Assembly (NCBI GenBank): GCA_029168955.1
Contig: JAPDOI010000187.1
Location: forward strand, 186,001-250,000
DNA: 64,000 nucleotides
Direction: 5' to 3'
DNA from: Aplectana chamaeleonis
Lineage: Eukaryota; Nematoda; Chromadorea; Rhabditida; Cosmocercidae
A program made the translations under genes and the position numbers. Numbering within the stretch: position 1 is the stretch's first letter; each line of letters starts with the position of its first letter. The notes beneath the pieces are model-generated. The model was not told the origin of the DNA and made no database searches. It was given only the letters and a program-made list of their open reading frames with translations. Below are positions 33,471 to 43,807 of this stretch, one piece after another.

Positions 33471-33956
33471 TTTGGCTGTCGGAGCCCATACGGGCATCCC
33501 AGACTTACCGCCAGGCTTCGAAAGAACGCTCCAAGTTTTCTAGAGTGGTTTTAGGTAGTTGCAAAGAGCATACATGGATTTAGCGTCCAAAATCGTTCCA
33601 GAAAAGTACTTACTACAGGGATAAACCCCGTCAAAAGAATTTTAAAAAATAAAATATGGTCTCAAGCGCGTACGATACCTTCAAAGGAAATGCAAGGACA
33701 CTAACAACATGCATATATTTAGCTATAACTCACAGCTCTACGCGGATTGGTTGCGGTCGTTCGAACATGTATTCGATTGAAAATACGTCGGGTATGTCAA
33801 TACCGGAGCAGCTCGGAAATGTGTCTGTACCGGTAATCTAAAATTAAGTTGCATGAAGCCAACTGAGCAAACCAGTCTAAACCAGCATCACTCATTCTAT
33901 CTGCCTTATATATACATATTATGCATGGTCAACTCATTCCTGCTAGACAGTGAGTG
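33471..33956. other. No recognisable gene
   Basis: Short frames only. Confidence 0.4.
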
Positions 33957-34182
33957 TATAGTCAGGTAAGTGGCTTGCCTCAAGGAAAACATTATAATCT
34001 CACCCGCGGCTGGCGCGGGCGGTTTAAATTTGACCGGCTGCTGGCAGTATGGTAAGCTGATCAGCTTCGCTCTTCTCTCGACCTGAATCGATTAGCGAGC
34101 CAGCGCACGCGACCGCCCCTCCAGCCATGTGTGATAAATAAATGTTTTTTTCTTGATGAGGCAAGCCACGGAACTAACTATA
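33957..34182. mobile_element. MITE of family O (O1)
   Basis: Ends TATAGTCAGGTAAGTGGCTTGCC and GGCAAGCCACGGAACTAACTATA form inverted repeats, followed inside by GGAAAACATT / AATGTTTTTTTC. The GC-rich middle has CACCCGCGGCTGGCGCGG. The flanks suggest a TA or TATA target. Same end type as 57958-58119. Confidence 0.7.
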
Positions 34183-34871
34183 CATATATGGGGTCAGCGA
34201 CTGCTCGTCTATTCGCGGCGTAAATTCAATTTAACTCGCGGCTGTCGCGAACGCCGCAGTCTTTCGCCGCAGGCAGACGCGCACCGTTTTTCCACTCAAC
34301 TTTAACAGATAATGTGACTACGTGTTTTTTACACAACCGTGCGCCCTGCCTTGAACTCGTCGGCTAGTTGACATACTGAGGTGCGTAGCAAATCAGCACT
34401 CACTCGCCATCGCGAATGAGCTGGCAAGCTGATTTTAGGGGTATAATTAGTTCAAGTCATGTAGAAAACCACGGATAACTTTTCCAGTCAATCTGAATAT
34501 GTGCACAAGAGTGCATCAGTATGCTGGTGAAATTGAAGAAGTGGCAGTTTCTGAAAACTGGAGGGCGTCACATAAATTGAGGAAGTTTCAGAGCGGACCT
34601 ATAATTAGGAACCGTACTGCATATCCCTTTACTTGTTGTGCGTCTTTAGCTTCTGATCAAGTAATAGAGAGACACTGCACCGTGAAAAAGAATGGTTAGG
34701 AAAACACTTGCTTCCACTTTTCCTTTTATACAAAACTTGCATTTCTTGTACCTCTATAACACTTGCTAAAAGTATTTATGGGTCTGGAGATTGCGCGAAA
34801 ACAAGCATTAATCACGCAAAGATGTCCGAAATGTTTAATCTGTGAGAAAGCTCTTGAAATAAACGCTCTCC
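34183..34871. other. No recognisable gene
   Basis: GC-rich words (GCTGTCGCGAACGCCGCAG) at 34230-34290, but no repeat partner found. A 66-codon frame at 34499-34699 has no motif. Confidence 0.4.
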
Positions 34872-35689
34872 TTAAAGGCAGGATCACGATGAAAACGTTA
34901 TCGAAAAAACTACAAAAATCAGCCTAGATCAAAAACAGCTGAAAAACTATGAAGTTAGCGCGGTGAAAAACGGGCTAGAATTAGAGTTTCTAGGGCCCAA
35001 AAAAGCCAGTTCGTGCACACGTGCACAGCGATGACGAAAAAATCGCAGTCTCATGCCGAGCAGTCAAAAATCATCGACATTAAGAGGACCATATAAATGC
35101 AAATTGTGGTGAGCGCGAAGCGCTCACCAGATTTGGCTTTGATTCGCCATCGCGCAACCCCCTGATCTCAGTATCAGGGTAAAGAGTGAACGTAGGAAGT
35201 CCGTTCTTTTTGCATTTATTATACTTTAGAAAGTTGAATAACTGTTCAAAAAATGGTCTGGAATGGTTACCTGAGATTCGAGAAAAATTGTCAAAACCAC
35301 GTGATTTTGGTCGAAAAAAGGGTTCATCTTCTTTTTTTTCAGTTGGCGTACATGATCTTGTTGGAACACTTATCGTTGAGCTAGAAAGCTGATTTTTGAC
35401 CAGGAAGCTGGTTTTGTTTGCACCTAGCTCCTGTCAAATTTTGAAGTTGGTAGCTCAATTTTTGCGGGACCTCAAAATTGAGGGTCAAGTGAGACAAAAA
35501 CACGTAAACATGTTATTATAAACCATCCGACGTTTACTCATTCGTAAAAATGATCTAATGAAATAAACACCGTCACTGATAGGCATTTGTTTAGGATTGA
35601 AAGCTTCAATCAATACGGCGGGATCTTGGATGTATTTTTTAGAACGCCGCACGGTGTGAATCAGAAGAAATCCACAGAACGCCTTAGAT

Positions 35690-36440
35690 AGTGTGCGGAA
35701 CCCCAGTAGGGTGCGCAAGACGCTGTAGAAAGTGTGCAGGACCCCAGTAGGAGTGCGCAGAACGCCGTAGAAAATGTGTGGGACCCAAATAACAAAGCGT
35801 CGGACGCCGTAGAAAGTGTGTGGGACCCAAATGAGAGTGCGTCGGACGCCGTAGAAAGCGTGCGGGACCCAAACGAGAGTGCGTAGGACGCCGTAGAAAA
35901 TGTGTGGGACCCAAATGAGAGTGCGTAGGACGCCGTAGAAAATGTGTGGGACCCAAATAACAAAGCGTCAGACGCCGTAGAAAGTGTGTGGGACCCAAAT
36001 GAGAGTGCGTCGGACGCCGTAGAAAGCGTGCGGGACCCAAATGAGAGTGCGTAGGACGCCGTAGAAAATGTAAGGGACCCAAATGAGAGTGCGTAGGACG
36101 CCGTAGAAAATGTGTGGGACCCAAATAACAGTGCGTCGGGCGCCGTAGAAAGTGTGTGGGACCCAAATGAGAGTGCGTCGGACGCCGTAAAAAGTGTGTG
36201 GGACCCAAATGAGAGTGCGTCGGACGCCGTAGAAAACGTGTGGGACCCAAATAAGAGTGCGTCGGACGCCGTAGAAAGTGTGTGGGACCCAAATGAGAGT
36301 GCGTCGGACGCCGTAGAAAGTGTGCGGGATCCAAATGGGTGTGCGCAGTACGCCGTAGAAAGTGTACGCGACCCAAATGAAAGTACGTTGGACGCCATAA
36401 AAACTGAGGTGACCAAGTGGAAGTGAGCAAGATGCCGTAG
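35690..36440. repeat. 42-bp minisatellite, about 18 units
   Basis: The unit reads GACGCCGTAGAAAGTGTGTG followed by GGACCCAAATGAGAGTGCGTCG, 42 bp exactly (for example repeats of CGCCGTAG at 35763 and 35805). Units differ by a few bases and edge units are more diverged. Since 42 is divisible by 3, frames stay open: three minus-strand frames of 183-341 codons and a plus-strand frame of 104 codons with 14-residue repeats (for example SASDAVESVWDPNE). Open frames in at least four of six phases argue that openness follows from the repeat, not from coding. Confidence 0.9.
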
Positions 36441-36930
36441 AAAGTTTGCGGGATCCAAATACAAGCACGCCCATGCCGATAATTTTTTCCGCAGGGCTAC
36501 CGTTATCATTCTTGAACAAAACATGACAACGAACGATAACACACGCTCATAACATGCGGGATATAAAAGGGAGAGGAGCGGTATGCAGTCATTCACACAC
36601 CGCTCTCTTCGAGAAGCCACTGGGAAGTGGCTGAGGAGGTCGAAATTGTGCAAAAGATGATGGTTGGCTATAACGATGTGCTCCATATCCAGGCTGACAC
36701 TTGGAAAACTTCCGAAGGAGGGTTACGGTAGCCCTGCGGAAAAAATGATCGGCATGAGCGTGCTTGTGACCCAAATGGGTGTGCGCAGAGTGCCGTGGAA
36801 CGTGTGCAGGACATCAGTGCGAGCGTGCAGGACGTCATAGAAGGGGAGGGCAGGGCATCAGTGGGTTTGCTTTGAATTAACACCACCAGGCATAAACCAT
36901 GTTAGAAAGGAAACCTATAGGAAAAATAAA
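36441..36930. other. Insert interior with stray minisatellite units
   Basis: One or two diverged 42-bp units recur at 36770-36850 (GACCCAAATGGGTGTGCGCAGAGTGCCGTGG). The text between is non-coding and carries a partial duplicate (TTCCGCAGGGCTACCGTTA at 36487 against the inverted GGTTACGGTAGCCCTGCGGAA at 36721). Confidence 0.6.
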
Positions 36931-37609
36931 TGAAATTCCTGAAAGTTTAGGTTCCTGGCAAAAGTAAAGATTTGGCATGGCCGTTTTTCGAAATTTTAGA
37001 AATATGCTCAGTTAAAAGGGAAGGTGAAGAAAAATGGAAAAAGTTTTGAAATATTCCTGAGAACGATTTGGCGTAGAATAATTCTGATTTTAGGAAATGT
37101 AATGAAATAGTTGAAAGTATGATTTGGCAGTCGAGTTTGAACCAACTATTTACAAGAGTTGTGCGAAACGAGAGATCGCATTGTATGAGCTTATCCGTAG
37201 AACATATCAAAGCAAAATCACGCGTGATAAGGCAAGCAGTAAAAGCTTGTTTGTGAGCTGGAATGCCGCGATCTTCACGTATTAAGCGAAGTAAAATCAA
37301 GTGTTTTTTTCCAAATCACGCGTGATTTTGCTTTGATATGTTCTACGGATAAGCTCATACAATGCGATCTCTCGTTTCGCACAACTCTTGTAAATAGTTG
37401 GTTCAAACTCGACTGCCAAATCATACTTTCAACTATTTCATTACATTTCCTAAAAATCAAATTATTCTACGCCAAATCGTTCTCAGGAATATTTCAAAAC
37501 TTTTTCCATTTTTCTTCACCTTCCCCTTTTAACTGAGTATATTTCTAAAATTTCGAAAAAACGGCTATGCCAAATCTTTACTTTTGCCAGGAACATAAAC
37601 TTTCAGGAA
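36931..37609. repeat. 0.7-kb near-perfect palindrome, family L (L2)
   Basis: The left arm 36931-37223 and right arm about 37313-37609 are almost identical in inverted orientation. As a result the same 41-residue peptide can be read from both strands (starting MICSTDKLIQCDLSF at 37333 forward, and in the 36947-37300 reverse frame). The spacer is about 90 bp. Arms share GGTTCCTGGCAAAAGTAAAG and TTTGGCGTAGAATAATT with L1. High arm identity suggests recent origin or arm-to-arm gene conversion. Confidence 0.9.
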
Positions 37610-37926
37610 TTCAACGAATAAAAACAGTTGAACAGTGATAGCATCACTTCAGTCAATGTTTTTGACTAGATAATGTACACAAATTCGAAGGTTCATTTTG
37701 AAATTCAATTTTATGATAGCCGCTGTTTTTGATGTAAGAGGTAATCCATGCCTATGATGTGGAGTGGGCTCGTTCACCATCAAAAGACAAGAAAGTTCAG
37801 GTTTCAAACGTGGCCCAGCACAGTGGTTTTTTCGCGATTTTTTCTTATAGGTACTACTCGAGACCAAGAAAAGGATTTGGAGAGAAAAAGACGACAGGCA
37901 TATTTGATCGCGACCACTGCCTTTAA

Positions 37927-38780
37927 TGATTTTTTTCAACGTTTTCTGTTTTCTGCCCATTTTTGAGACATTTTCACGTTTTCTGTCGATTTGAAGTTTT
38001 TGTTTTCTGTTTCCAATGTTTTGTTTCGTACATCTCTGCAACACTGAGTTACCGTACAGACGGCGCAGACTCGCGTTTGCTGAAAGAGAAAGGGACAATC
38101 ATTCCCTATCACCGTGAGAGGCTCACCAATTTCCATGGTCCGTTCCGGCCTCCTTCGCTCTCATAAAAAAGGCAGATCAGAATTGTGGACGTTGGAGCGT
38201 CGTTACGAATATTCCTGAAGACAACGTGAGTGGCAGCAGAATCATCTTTCCATCCTTGAACGCTAAGGAAACGAACCTGAGGCTTAGATGGATGTCAAGT
38301 ATCTCCTTGACGCCCGTCTTTCTATCCAAGTTATCACAGCTAGATCTGGAATTTTATCTCCCTTTTTTTTCATGCTAATTATTTAGGAGTTTGCACTGAA
38401 TCTGAATGTATTGTAGAACCTAGTGTTGAAACAGTGGCAGTGGGCTACAAGGTCCGGCATGGGTGTGGGGCCCCACAGAAGCGGTCTCAACATCTGATGA
38501 GAAGCGGTGGGAGGTCTGACTTCCGAGAGACAAGGTGGACCACTATAACAGCTGAGATAGACACAGCCGTCTGAGGAAATCGTCAAAAAATTGACCGAGA
38601 CGTTTTCTCGAAGCGGATCTCTGAGTGAAGTAGGCTTGAGGCCCCGGTCATAGTTTTACCAAGTAAAGCACGCGAAACGAGGACAAGAAAATGGCTTTTG
38701 GTAGTCCCCCTAGATCGCTCGTAGCCCTCCCTGTTTCACCCCGATCTAACTTGGATCAATAATACTATTAACACCTAGGA
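37927..38780. other. No recognisable gene
   Basis: Short frames only. TTTTCTGT words repeat around 37940-38010. No repeat family or RNA gene identified. Confidence 0.4.
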
Positions 38781-38993
38781 CACCACGTGTCTACTATACT
38801 TAGTATCCGAATCACTCCTTCTCGCATATCCGACCGGACAGCCGAGATTCGGATAATGCGGTATCCGAGAACTTGAGAAAACGCACTATCTGGATCGAAC
38901 CAATATCCGGGAAATAAAAAAAATCGGCATTCCTAATCGATCAATTATCCGAAGAACTAGCTTCAGATAACAAGTATAGTGTCTACACAGCTC
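38781..38993. repeat. Candidate small MITE with TATCCGA motifs
   Basis: GTGTCTACTATACTTAGTATC near 38787 is loosely mirrored by GATAACAAGTATAGTGTCTACAC near 38967. The interior has several TATCCG and CGGATA words. No coding capacity. The ends are imperfect. Confidence 0.5.
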
Positions 38994-40077
38994 ACTACGA
39001 TTTTTCAAGAAAGTGGATCATGTGTCAAGAAGCTGAAACCGAAATTGGTCGAAAGTGGCCGTTGCAAAATTATACGACAAAGCTAACGTCTTCGTGGAAG
39101 TTTCAATTCTTCTTGCTCTGTATAAATTTTCTCACGGTACCCACCATCAGGCACATCAAGTTAATAGTCTACAGAATTGTCTTGGCCCAGCACCACGTCG
39201 AAAAGACTGCAAAACAAGCATTGTGAAAATATGCTAATAGGGACGGGCGGACACCCAGCAATCAGCCGTTTTAGCTTGTTTCAGTGCGTTTTTCCTGCAG
39301 CTTTTCTTTTATTTTCGCAGTTTTGATTGTTTCTCACGAGGTGAGTGCAAAGACTGAGTCTATCGCAAACCCTGCCATTAAATAGAAGGATTTCTGCTAC
39401 AACCTTACATTTACAATGGATAACTATCCGTACTATAAAGATAATGAAGAGAATTTCAGGCTAATTAAAAAAAAACAAAAGTTAATCGGTGCAAGAATCT
39501 GCCGAAATCGTTCGATAGCTGAAAACAATCGAACTTGAGGTGGTTTATCTTGCTCAAAACATGGTTTTTCTAGTGATTCGTTTTGTGTAGGAGTACTCAT
39601 TATTCATAACGTTTATTGAAGAAAACTATGTAGACGGCCATAACTCGTCGCGAACAGTACTTTTACACCTACCTATGCTTCTCATACTCACAAAAAGGTC
39701 GCAAAAGCGGATAGATTGAAAATGATGACAGAAAGCTTCCAGGAAATCCTACGACTAACTTTTTCAATTTGGGAGGTAGTAATGGTGGTGCTTTACTTGC
39801 ACGTCGCATCTCCATGATATGGCGAATTCGAACCATGTTCATCTTGACATCAAATCGGTCTTCTAAACCTGAATAAATGCATCAGTAGCGGTAAGAAAAC
39901 AAGAGAGTAAAAGGAACGCCATTGATCTCTCACAAGTTCACTCTCGAAAATACGAAGCTATATCACATTTGCTGTTTATGCAAAAAATTACATTACGAAA
40001 AGCATAGAGTTGTCGGTCCGAACTTAAATTTATTTGTAATGTGTGAACGAACAAAATAACCTGATGAAGGTTGGAAT
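38994..40077. other. No recognisable gene
   Basis: Only short frames. A candidate intron or exon cannot be distinguished by eye. Confidence 0.4.
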
Positions 40078-40215
40078 CAGGGATGTGCGCCAAATGATTT
40101 TGAAAAATCGGCAAATGGAAATCGACAAACTTTGTCCAAAAATGACCGGCAATTGGCAATCGGCAATCGACGAACGGCAAAATAAAAAACATTCTACAGG
40201 AAGCGATACGAAAGT
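40078..40215 (+). repeat. Family Q repeat with CAGGGATGTGCG end
   Basis: Starts CAGGGATGTGCGCC and continues with AATCGGCAAATGGAAATCGACAAA-CTTTGTCC-AAAATGACCGGCAA. 42160-42249 carries the same CGGCAAA-ATCGACAAA-GTCCGAAAA-CCGGCAA order, then CGCACATCCCTG. A CAGGGRTGTGC end and CGGCAAA motifs resemble non-autonomous hAT-type repeats common in nematodes, from memory of such sequences. Confidence 0.5.
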
Positions 40216-40249
40216 TCGAAAAGTAACGGTATAAAAATGCCATTTTCTC

Positions 40250-40639
40250 ATGCGCTTCTCTTATTTCAATAACAAGATACGAAGTGGTTTCGCAGTAATA
40301 CCACAAGAACCTGAAGCTGCTACCTTCGAACAATACCTAATACAAAAAGAACCGAATGTTGACCGGAATATTGATAATAGACGTCGAAACATGCAACAAA
40401 AACGCACGTTTGCGAACAGTTTTGGGAGCATTCTTGAGAAACTGTTCCATATACCACCTCCTTCCCAAACTATATGCCACCCTTTCCTCCCAACTGAGTC
40501 ACCGACCCAGTGGACCCAGATTATGTTCAAGCAACGAATTTATCAGAACAGATTCTCCCCACAACATGTCCAGCATTCTCTACACGACGCATTGAACACT
40601 ATGTACCAGCAAAGCTTTGGTTACTTTCCAAGACAGTAA
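40250..40639 (+). CDS. Hypothetical open frame, 129 codons
   Basis: The frame starts MRFSYFNNKIRSGFAV and ends MYQQSFGYFPRQ, rich in Gln, Phe and Pro. I do not recognise a domain, signal peptide or membrane segment. Unlike most frames here it does not fall in an obvious repeat, and its composition looks protein-like, so it could be an exon or a captured gene fragment. It lies between a family Q repeat and a degenerate minisatellite. It is also compatible with chance. Confidence 0.2.
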   Translation: MRFSYFNNKIRSGFAVIPQEPEAATFEQYLIQKEPNVDRNIDNRRRNMQQKRTFANSFGSILEKLFHIPPPSQTICHPFLPTESPTQWTQIMFKQRIYQNRFSPQHVQHSLHDALNTMYQQSFGYFPRQ

Positions 40640-40890
40640 CGCACTCTCAGCGAAGTCTTGCACTCATTATCAGGCGCCCTGCACAATCCTGCAGAGCACC
40701 CAGCTCTTGGCTTGCTCCCAGTCTAGTCCTATACACTTTCTTTGGCGCTTGGTGCTTTCCCAGTTTGATTCCACTCACTTTTCCAGACGATTGGCGCACC
40801 CCCACTTCGGTCCCACATGCTTTCCCGTCGCTCTCCGCGCTCCCAGTGGAGTGCCGCACATTCTGTGGCCATCGGTCATCAGTCAACTCC
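40640..40890 (-). repeat. Degenerate 42-bp minisatellite, inverse orientation
   Basis: CACTTTCCAGACGATTGGCGCAC-CCC-CTTCGGTCCCACATGCTTTCC and neighbouring segments resemble the complement of the 35690-36440 unit (CACTTTCTACGGCGTCCGACGCACTCTCATTTGGGTCCCACA), with a similar period. It translates to text like the minisatellite minus-strand frames. Units are far more diverged here. Confidence 0.55.
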
Positions 40891-40924
40891 TCACTGTTTA
40901 TTACGATGCAAGATGGTCTCACTC

Positions 40925-41060
40925 AGGTACTCAGGGCGACGGCCGGCGAACCTCTATGCCGAAAACGACGGCCGGCGCCCCACATTTCGAGGGTGCCGGC
41001 CAGCGGCGAACCATGCTGCATGCGACGCACACGCAACGCGGATATTGGTGGGCACGAATG
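40925..41060 (+). repeat. GC-rich repeat, inverted copy of 31375-31525
   Basis: CGACGGCCGGCGAACCTCTATGCCGA, ACGACGGCCGGCGCCCCACATT, GGCCAGCGGCGAACCATGC and CGCGGATATTGGTGG match the complement of the other copy in order. Its neighbour is the degenerate minisatellite. Function unknown. Confidence 0.75.
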
Positions 41061-41139
41061 ATCACGTCGTAACGTGCTTATCACGTGCACAGCTGATATA
41101 AAAGGCACCTCATCTCACTGAAATCCTCACTCGTCATTC

Positions 41140-41515
41140 TAATGCCGGCCCTGAAAATGGTTTTCGAGTCACTCTCCGGGGCCCGTATGCAAGAACGCGC
41201 CGGTTGGGGCAGGGGCAGTGCAGTCGGCGCCTTTGAAGATCGCCGTTGTCCACAAGACAGGGCAAGTCTATCGTGGTTGGTCACAAGACAATACACGTAT
41301 GTCGTGCCCTAGCAGTCTTTCATGCTGCCCACAGCCGATTCAATCTCCTAGCTGGGGCGGCTAGGGCACAGCGACGGGGCACGACATACGTTTCTTGACT
41401 TGTGACCTACCACGATAGGCGTGTCCTGTCTTGTGAACAACGGCGATCTTCAAAGGCGCCGACTGCTGCCCTGCCCCAACCGCCGCAATCTTGCATGCGG
41501 CCCCGGAAGTCAGCA
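41140..41515. repeat. GC-rich palindrome of about 370 bp
   Basis: Left arm blocks GCCGGTTGGGGCAGGGGCAG, TCGGCGCCTTTGAAGATCGCCG and TATCGTGG-GGTCACAAGACAATA-ACGTATGTCGTGCCCTAG are mirrored by CTAGGGCAC-GGGGCACGACATACGT, GTGACCTACCACGATA, CGGCGATCTTCAAAGGCGCCGA and CTGCCCTGCCCCAACCG. The centre is near 41330. Probably a foldback element. Non-coding. Confidence 0.82.
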
Positions 41516-42259
41516 TATTTTGACCGCTGAGGGGATAGTGGTATTCTCTTGGCTGGGGGTGGGGGTGGGGTGGGATTCCGCCGCCATCCGCGGGAGGTGC
41601 TTCCTCACCCTAAACTGCGGCTTAAAGATTGCGGCGGACAGAGGCGGGGCGTTTTTCCGCCGTGGACCCGGGGTGACGTAGCTTGAGGAATTAATTATAC
41701 AAATAATGATCGCGGGCCATCTGATAAAGGTCGGCGGGCCGTCGACATGCGGCTGGCCGGCGAGCCGAGCGAGGGTGATCAACGGAAAGGGAAAGCAAGC
41801 CAACTATAAAAGGTCGGCGGACCATCGACATGAAGCCGGCCGGTGAACCAAAAGCGGGCGGCCGGAGGACGGAGTCCGCGAGCCAGCTGGGAAAGGTTCG
41901 CGCGCCGGCACACTGAGTACCTGAGCATTTGAAATCTATTGTTATCAAATACCTGAAACAAATTAAGCCATTCAGTGTGTTTTCCTAAACCCTTTGTGCC
42001 CTCGCCTCAAATTGTTCAGAGTGCTAGTTTTTGTCCCAAAAAGCCCCCCCCCCCTACATTAACTGTCCGAAGCCTTAACAAGGGAAGGGTGGTGAACTTG
42101 GCGCTCTTCCAGAAAAGAAGACCCACACGAGCATGACACTGCGCACTTTCTGTCGAATTTTTTCGAAAAGTGAAAGAAAAAACGGCAAACGACAATCGAC
42201 AAAATCCGTCCGAAAACGGCCGGCAAACGGCATATACCGCACATCCCTGGTTCAAAAGC
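41516..42259. repeat. GC-rich duplicated segment and second family Q repeat
   Basis: AAAGGTCGGCGGGCCGTCGACATG-GGCTGGCCGGCGAGCC at about 41726 recurs as AAAGGTCGGCGGACCATCGACATGAAGCCGGCCGGTGAACC at about 41809, a tandem pair of about 83 bp. 42160-42249 is the other family Q repeat, ending CGCACATCCCTG. A C-run occurs at 42045-42054. No gene seen. Confidence 0.6.
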
Positions 42260-42656
42260 TTCAAAGGCAGCGGTCACGATCGAAAAAACTACAAAAAGCA
42301 GCTTAGAATTATGAAGGTAGCGCGGTGAAAAACGGGCTATAACAAGAGCTTCTAGGGCCTAAAGATGCCAGTTCGTGCACACGTGCACAGCGCCGCCCAA
42401 AAAGATCGTAGTCTCATGCCCAGACGTCCAAAATCATCGACATTCAGTCGATGATTTTGATATTAGGGATCATTGATGCCGACGATGGGGAGTGGACTCG
42501 TCCACCATCAAAACACAAGAAAGTTCAGGCTTGCAATTGGGCCCGCAACAGCGGTTTTTTTTTCGGTTTTCTTATAGGTCCTACTACTCTGGACCCAGAA
42601 GAGGGTTTAAAGCGGAAAAGAAGACAACCATATTTGATCGCGACCACTGCCTTTAA
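42260..42656 (+). mobile_element. TTAA element, family D (copy D3), internally shortened
   Basis: 397 bp, about 150 bp shorter than D4 through an internal deletion. Ends TTCAAAGGCAGCGGTCACGAT and GATCGCGACCACTGCCTTTAA. Contains GTGCACACGTGCACAGCG and GTGGACTCGTCCACCATC. It preserves a TTTAAAG site (near 42607) at the position where E2 inserted in D5. Confidence 0.85.
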
Positions 42657-43352
42657 TGCCTCAGCTGATAGATGAGAAAAACAGAAAAACATAGAATCAT
42701 TTTTCAACTTCTTTCGCTTTCAGCAAAGTGTTTTGAAAAGAAGTGCTTCACTCTGTTTAGGAACTTGCCTACGAAATACAAATTTTAGAGCTTCACTTTT
42801 TCTATCAGTGTGAGCAGGAGAAGCCTAATAACTGAGCAGGAATCATCTAAATAATCTCAAGTAGCCCAAAGATGCTCGCATTGTTGCCTCCAGTAGGACA
42901 AAAATCGCGATCTGCTTATTAAACACGCATCCACAATACTGACACTGTTGCCTCATCTATAAATCTGAACAATGTGAAACGTAATAAGGTGCAATATTTC
43001 TACGTCAGACAGTTTAGCCTCGGAGTCGAGGGAAATTAAAGTCGCCAAACATGGTGGTTACGGATCTCATATGAAATATGTTGCAAGGTATGTTCACTAA
43101 CCAGCAAGGAGTATCCGCAATAACTCAAGCCTGGATTGCTAATCAAATTTTCCATATCTATGGCATCAGCGTCACACTCCGCGTTAAATGAAATCACAGT
43201 GTCTAGAATACCAGGAAAAAATAGGAAATCAGATCTGAGTTGAATACATTCCAAATCTATCTATTAACAAATATAGGGCACTAAACCGAGAGAAATGAGG
43301 GACAGCACCGGTATTTTTTCGCAGCTACTGTCGCGCTGTCAAAGAAGGTCAC
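42657..43352. other. No recognisable gene
   Basis: Short frames only. No repeat identified. Confidence 0.4.
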
Positions 43353-43807
43353 TTAAAGGCAGTGTTCACGATAAATCTCGTTCTTGAGGTCTCGGTGTGA
43401 AACACTAAGTTGGCAGGTGCTGTAGAGGATAGGGTAGAAGAAAACAACGAAAACTGGCCAGAAATAAATCCAAACGGCTTTGAAAGCTCTCCCGGTGCGC
43501 CTACCTATCCCGATCCGCCCCCCAATGGGACGAGCTTGTGACGCCGCACAAATTTCGATGGCAAATTGCCAAGCAACTCTGCCGCAGTTAGCATTATCGA
43601 TTCGCGCAGATTTCGCGATTAGCGCGCGCTCGCCGAAATCACCAGGGCCCACGATTCTCGTCCACGCCCTGAATTTAGAAACCGTTATTTTGACTTATTC
43701 TGGACGTTTTTCTTCCCTGTTTCTTCACTATTAGTTACTTCACAACCAAACAATCCCATTTTTGGGTCGAACTCGAATGCGATATTCATCGTGAGCACTG
43801 ACTTTAA
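43353..43807 (-). mobile_element. TTAA element, subfamily C (copy C2)
   Basis: 455 bp. Ends TTAAAGGCAGTGTTCACGAT and ATCGTGAGCACTGACTTTAA. Inverted relative to 12502-12954, to which it is very similar throughout (CGGTGTGAAACACTAAGTTGG near 43392). It abuts B2 through one shared TTAA. Confidence 0.87.

Larger units (their letters stand above)
35108..37622. mobile_element. Composite insert: family L repeat, 42-bp minisatellite, palindrome
   Basis: Starts with the short palindrome GGTGAGCGCGAAGCGCTCACC near 35110, then a repeat shared with 29440-29730 (35230-35480), then the 42-bp minisatellite, then the 0.7-kb palindrome. The same two flanking components, without the minisatellite, lie together at 29.4-30.9 kb. 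This points to one mobile unit, although termini and target duplication are not clear. Its class is unknown. A Helitron-like origin is one possibility, unproven. Confidence 0.55.
34872..37926 (+). mobile_element. TTAA element, family D (copy D2), split by a 2.5-kb insert
   Basis: The left part 34872-35107 begins TTAAAGGCAGGATCACGATG and follows D4 (60215-60440) through GTGCACACGTGCACAGCG to ATAAATGCAAATT. The right part, about 37623-37926, resumes with TAAAAACAGTTGAACAGTG and runs through GTGGAGTGGGCTCGTTCACC to GATCGCGACCACTGCCTTTAA. The break falls exactly within the D consensus segment joining those words, so the 2.5 kb between is an insertion with little or no loss. Confidence 0.8.

Noticed and set aside
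33132..33583. Alanine/glycine-rich protein gene
   Set aside because: The reading frame changes within the repeat and the minus strand is equally open. A GC-rich minisatellite explains it.
35661..36686. 341-codon minus-strand frame and overlapping long frames as a repeat protein gene
   Set aside because: Several phases on both strands are open because the 42-bp unit lacks stops. There is no start context, no non-repeat domain and no splice evidence.
40078..42249. One 2.2-kb hAT element bounded by CAGGGATGTGCG ends
   Set aside because: The two end regions are similar in direct orientation beyond the 12-bp tip, and the flanking 8-mers (GTTGGAAT, GTTCAAAA) match at only five positions, so these are more likely two separate family Q repeats.
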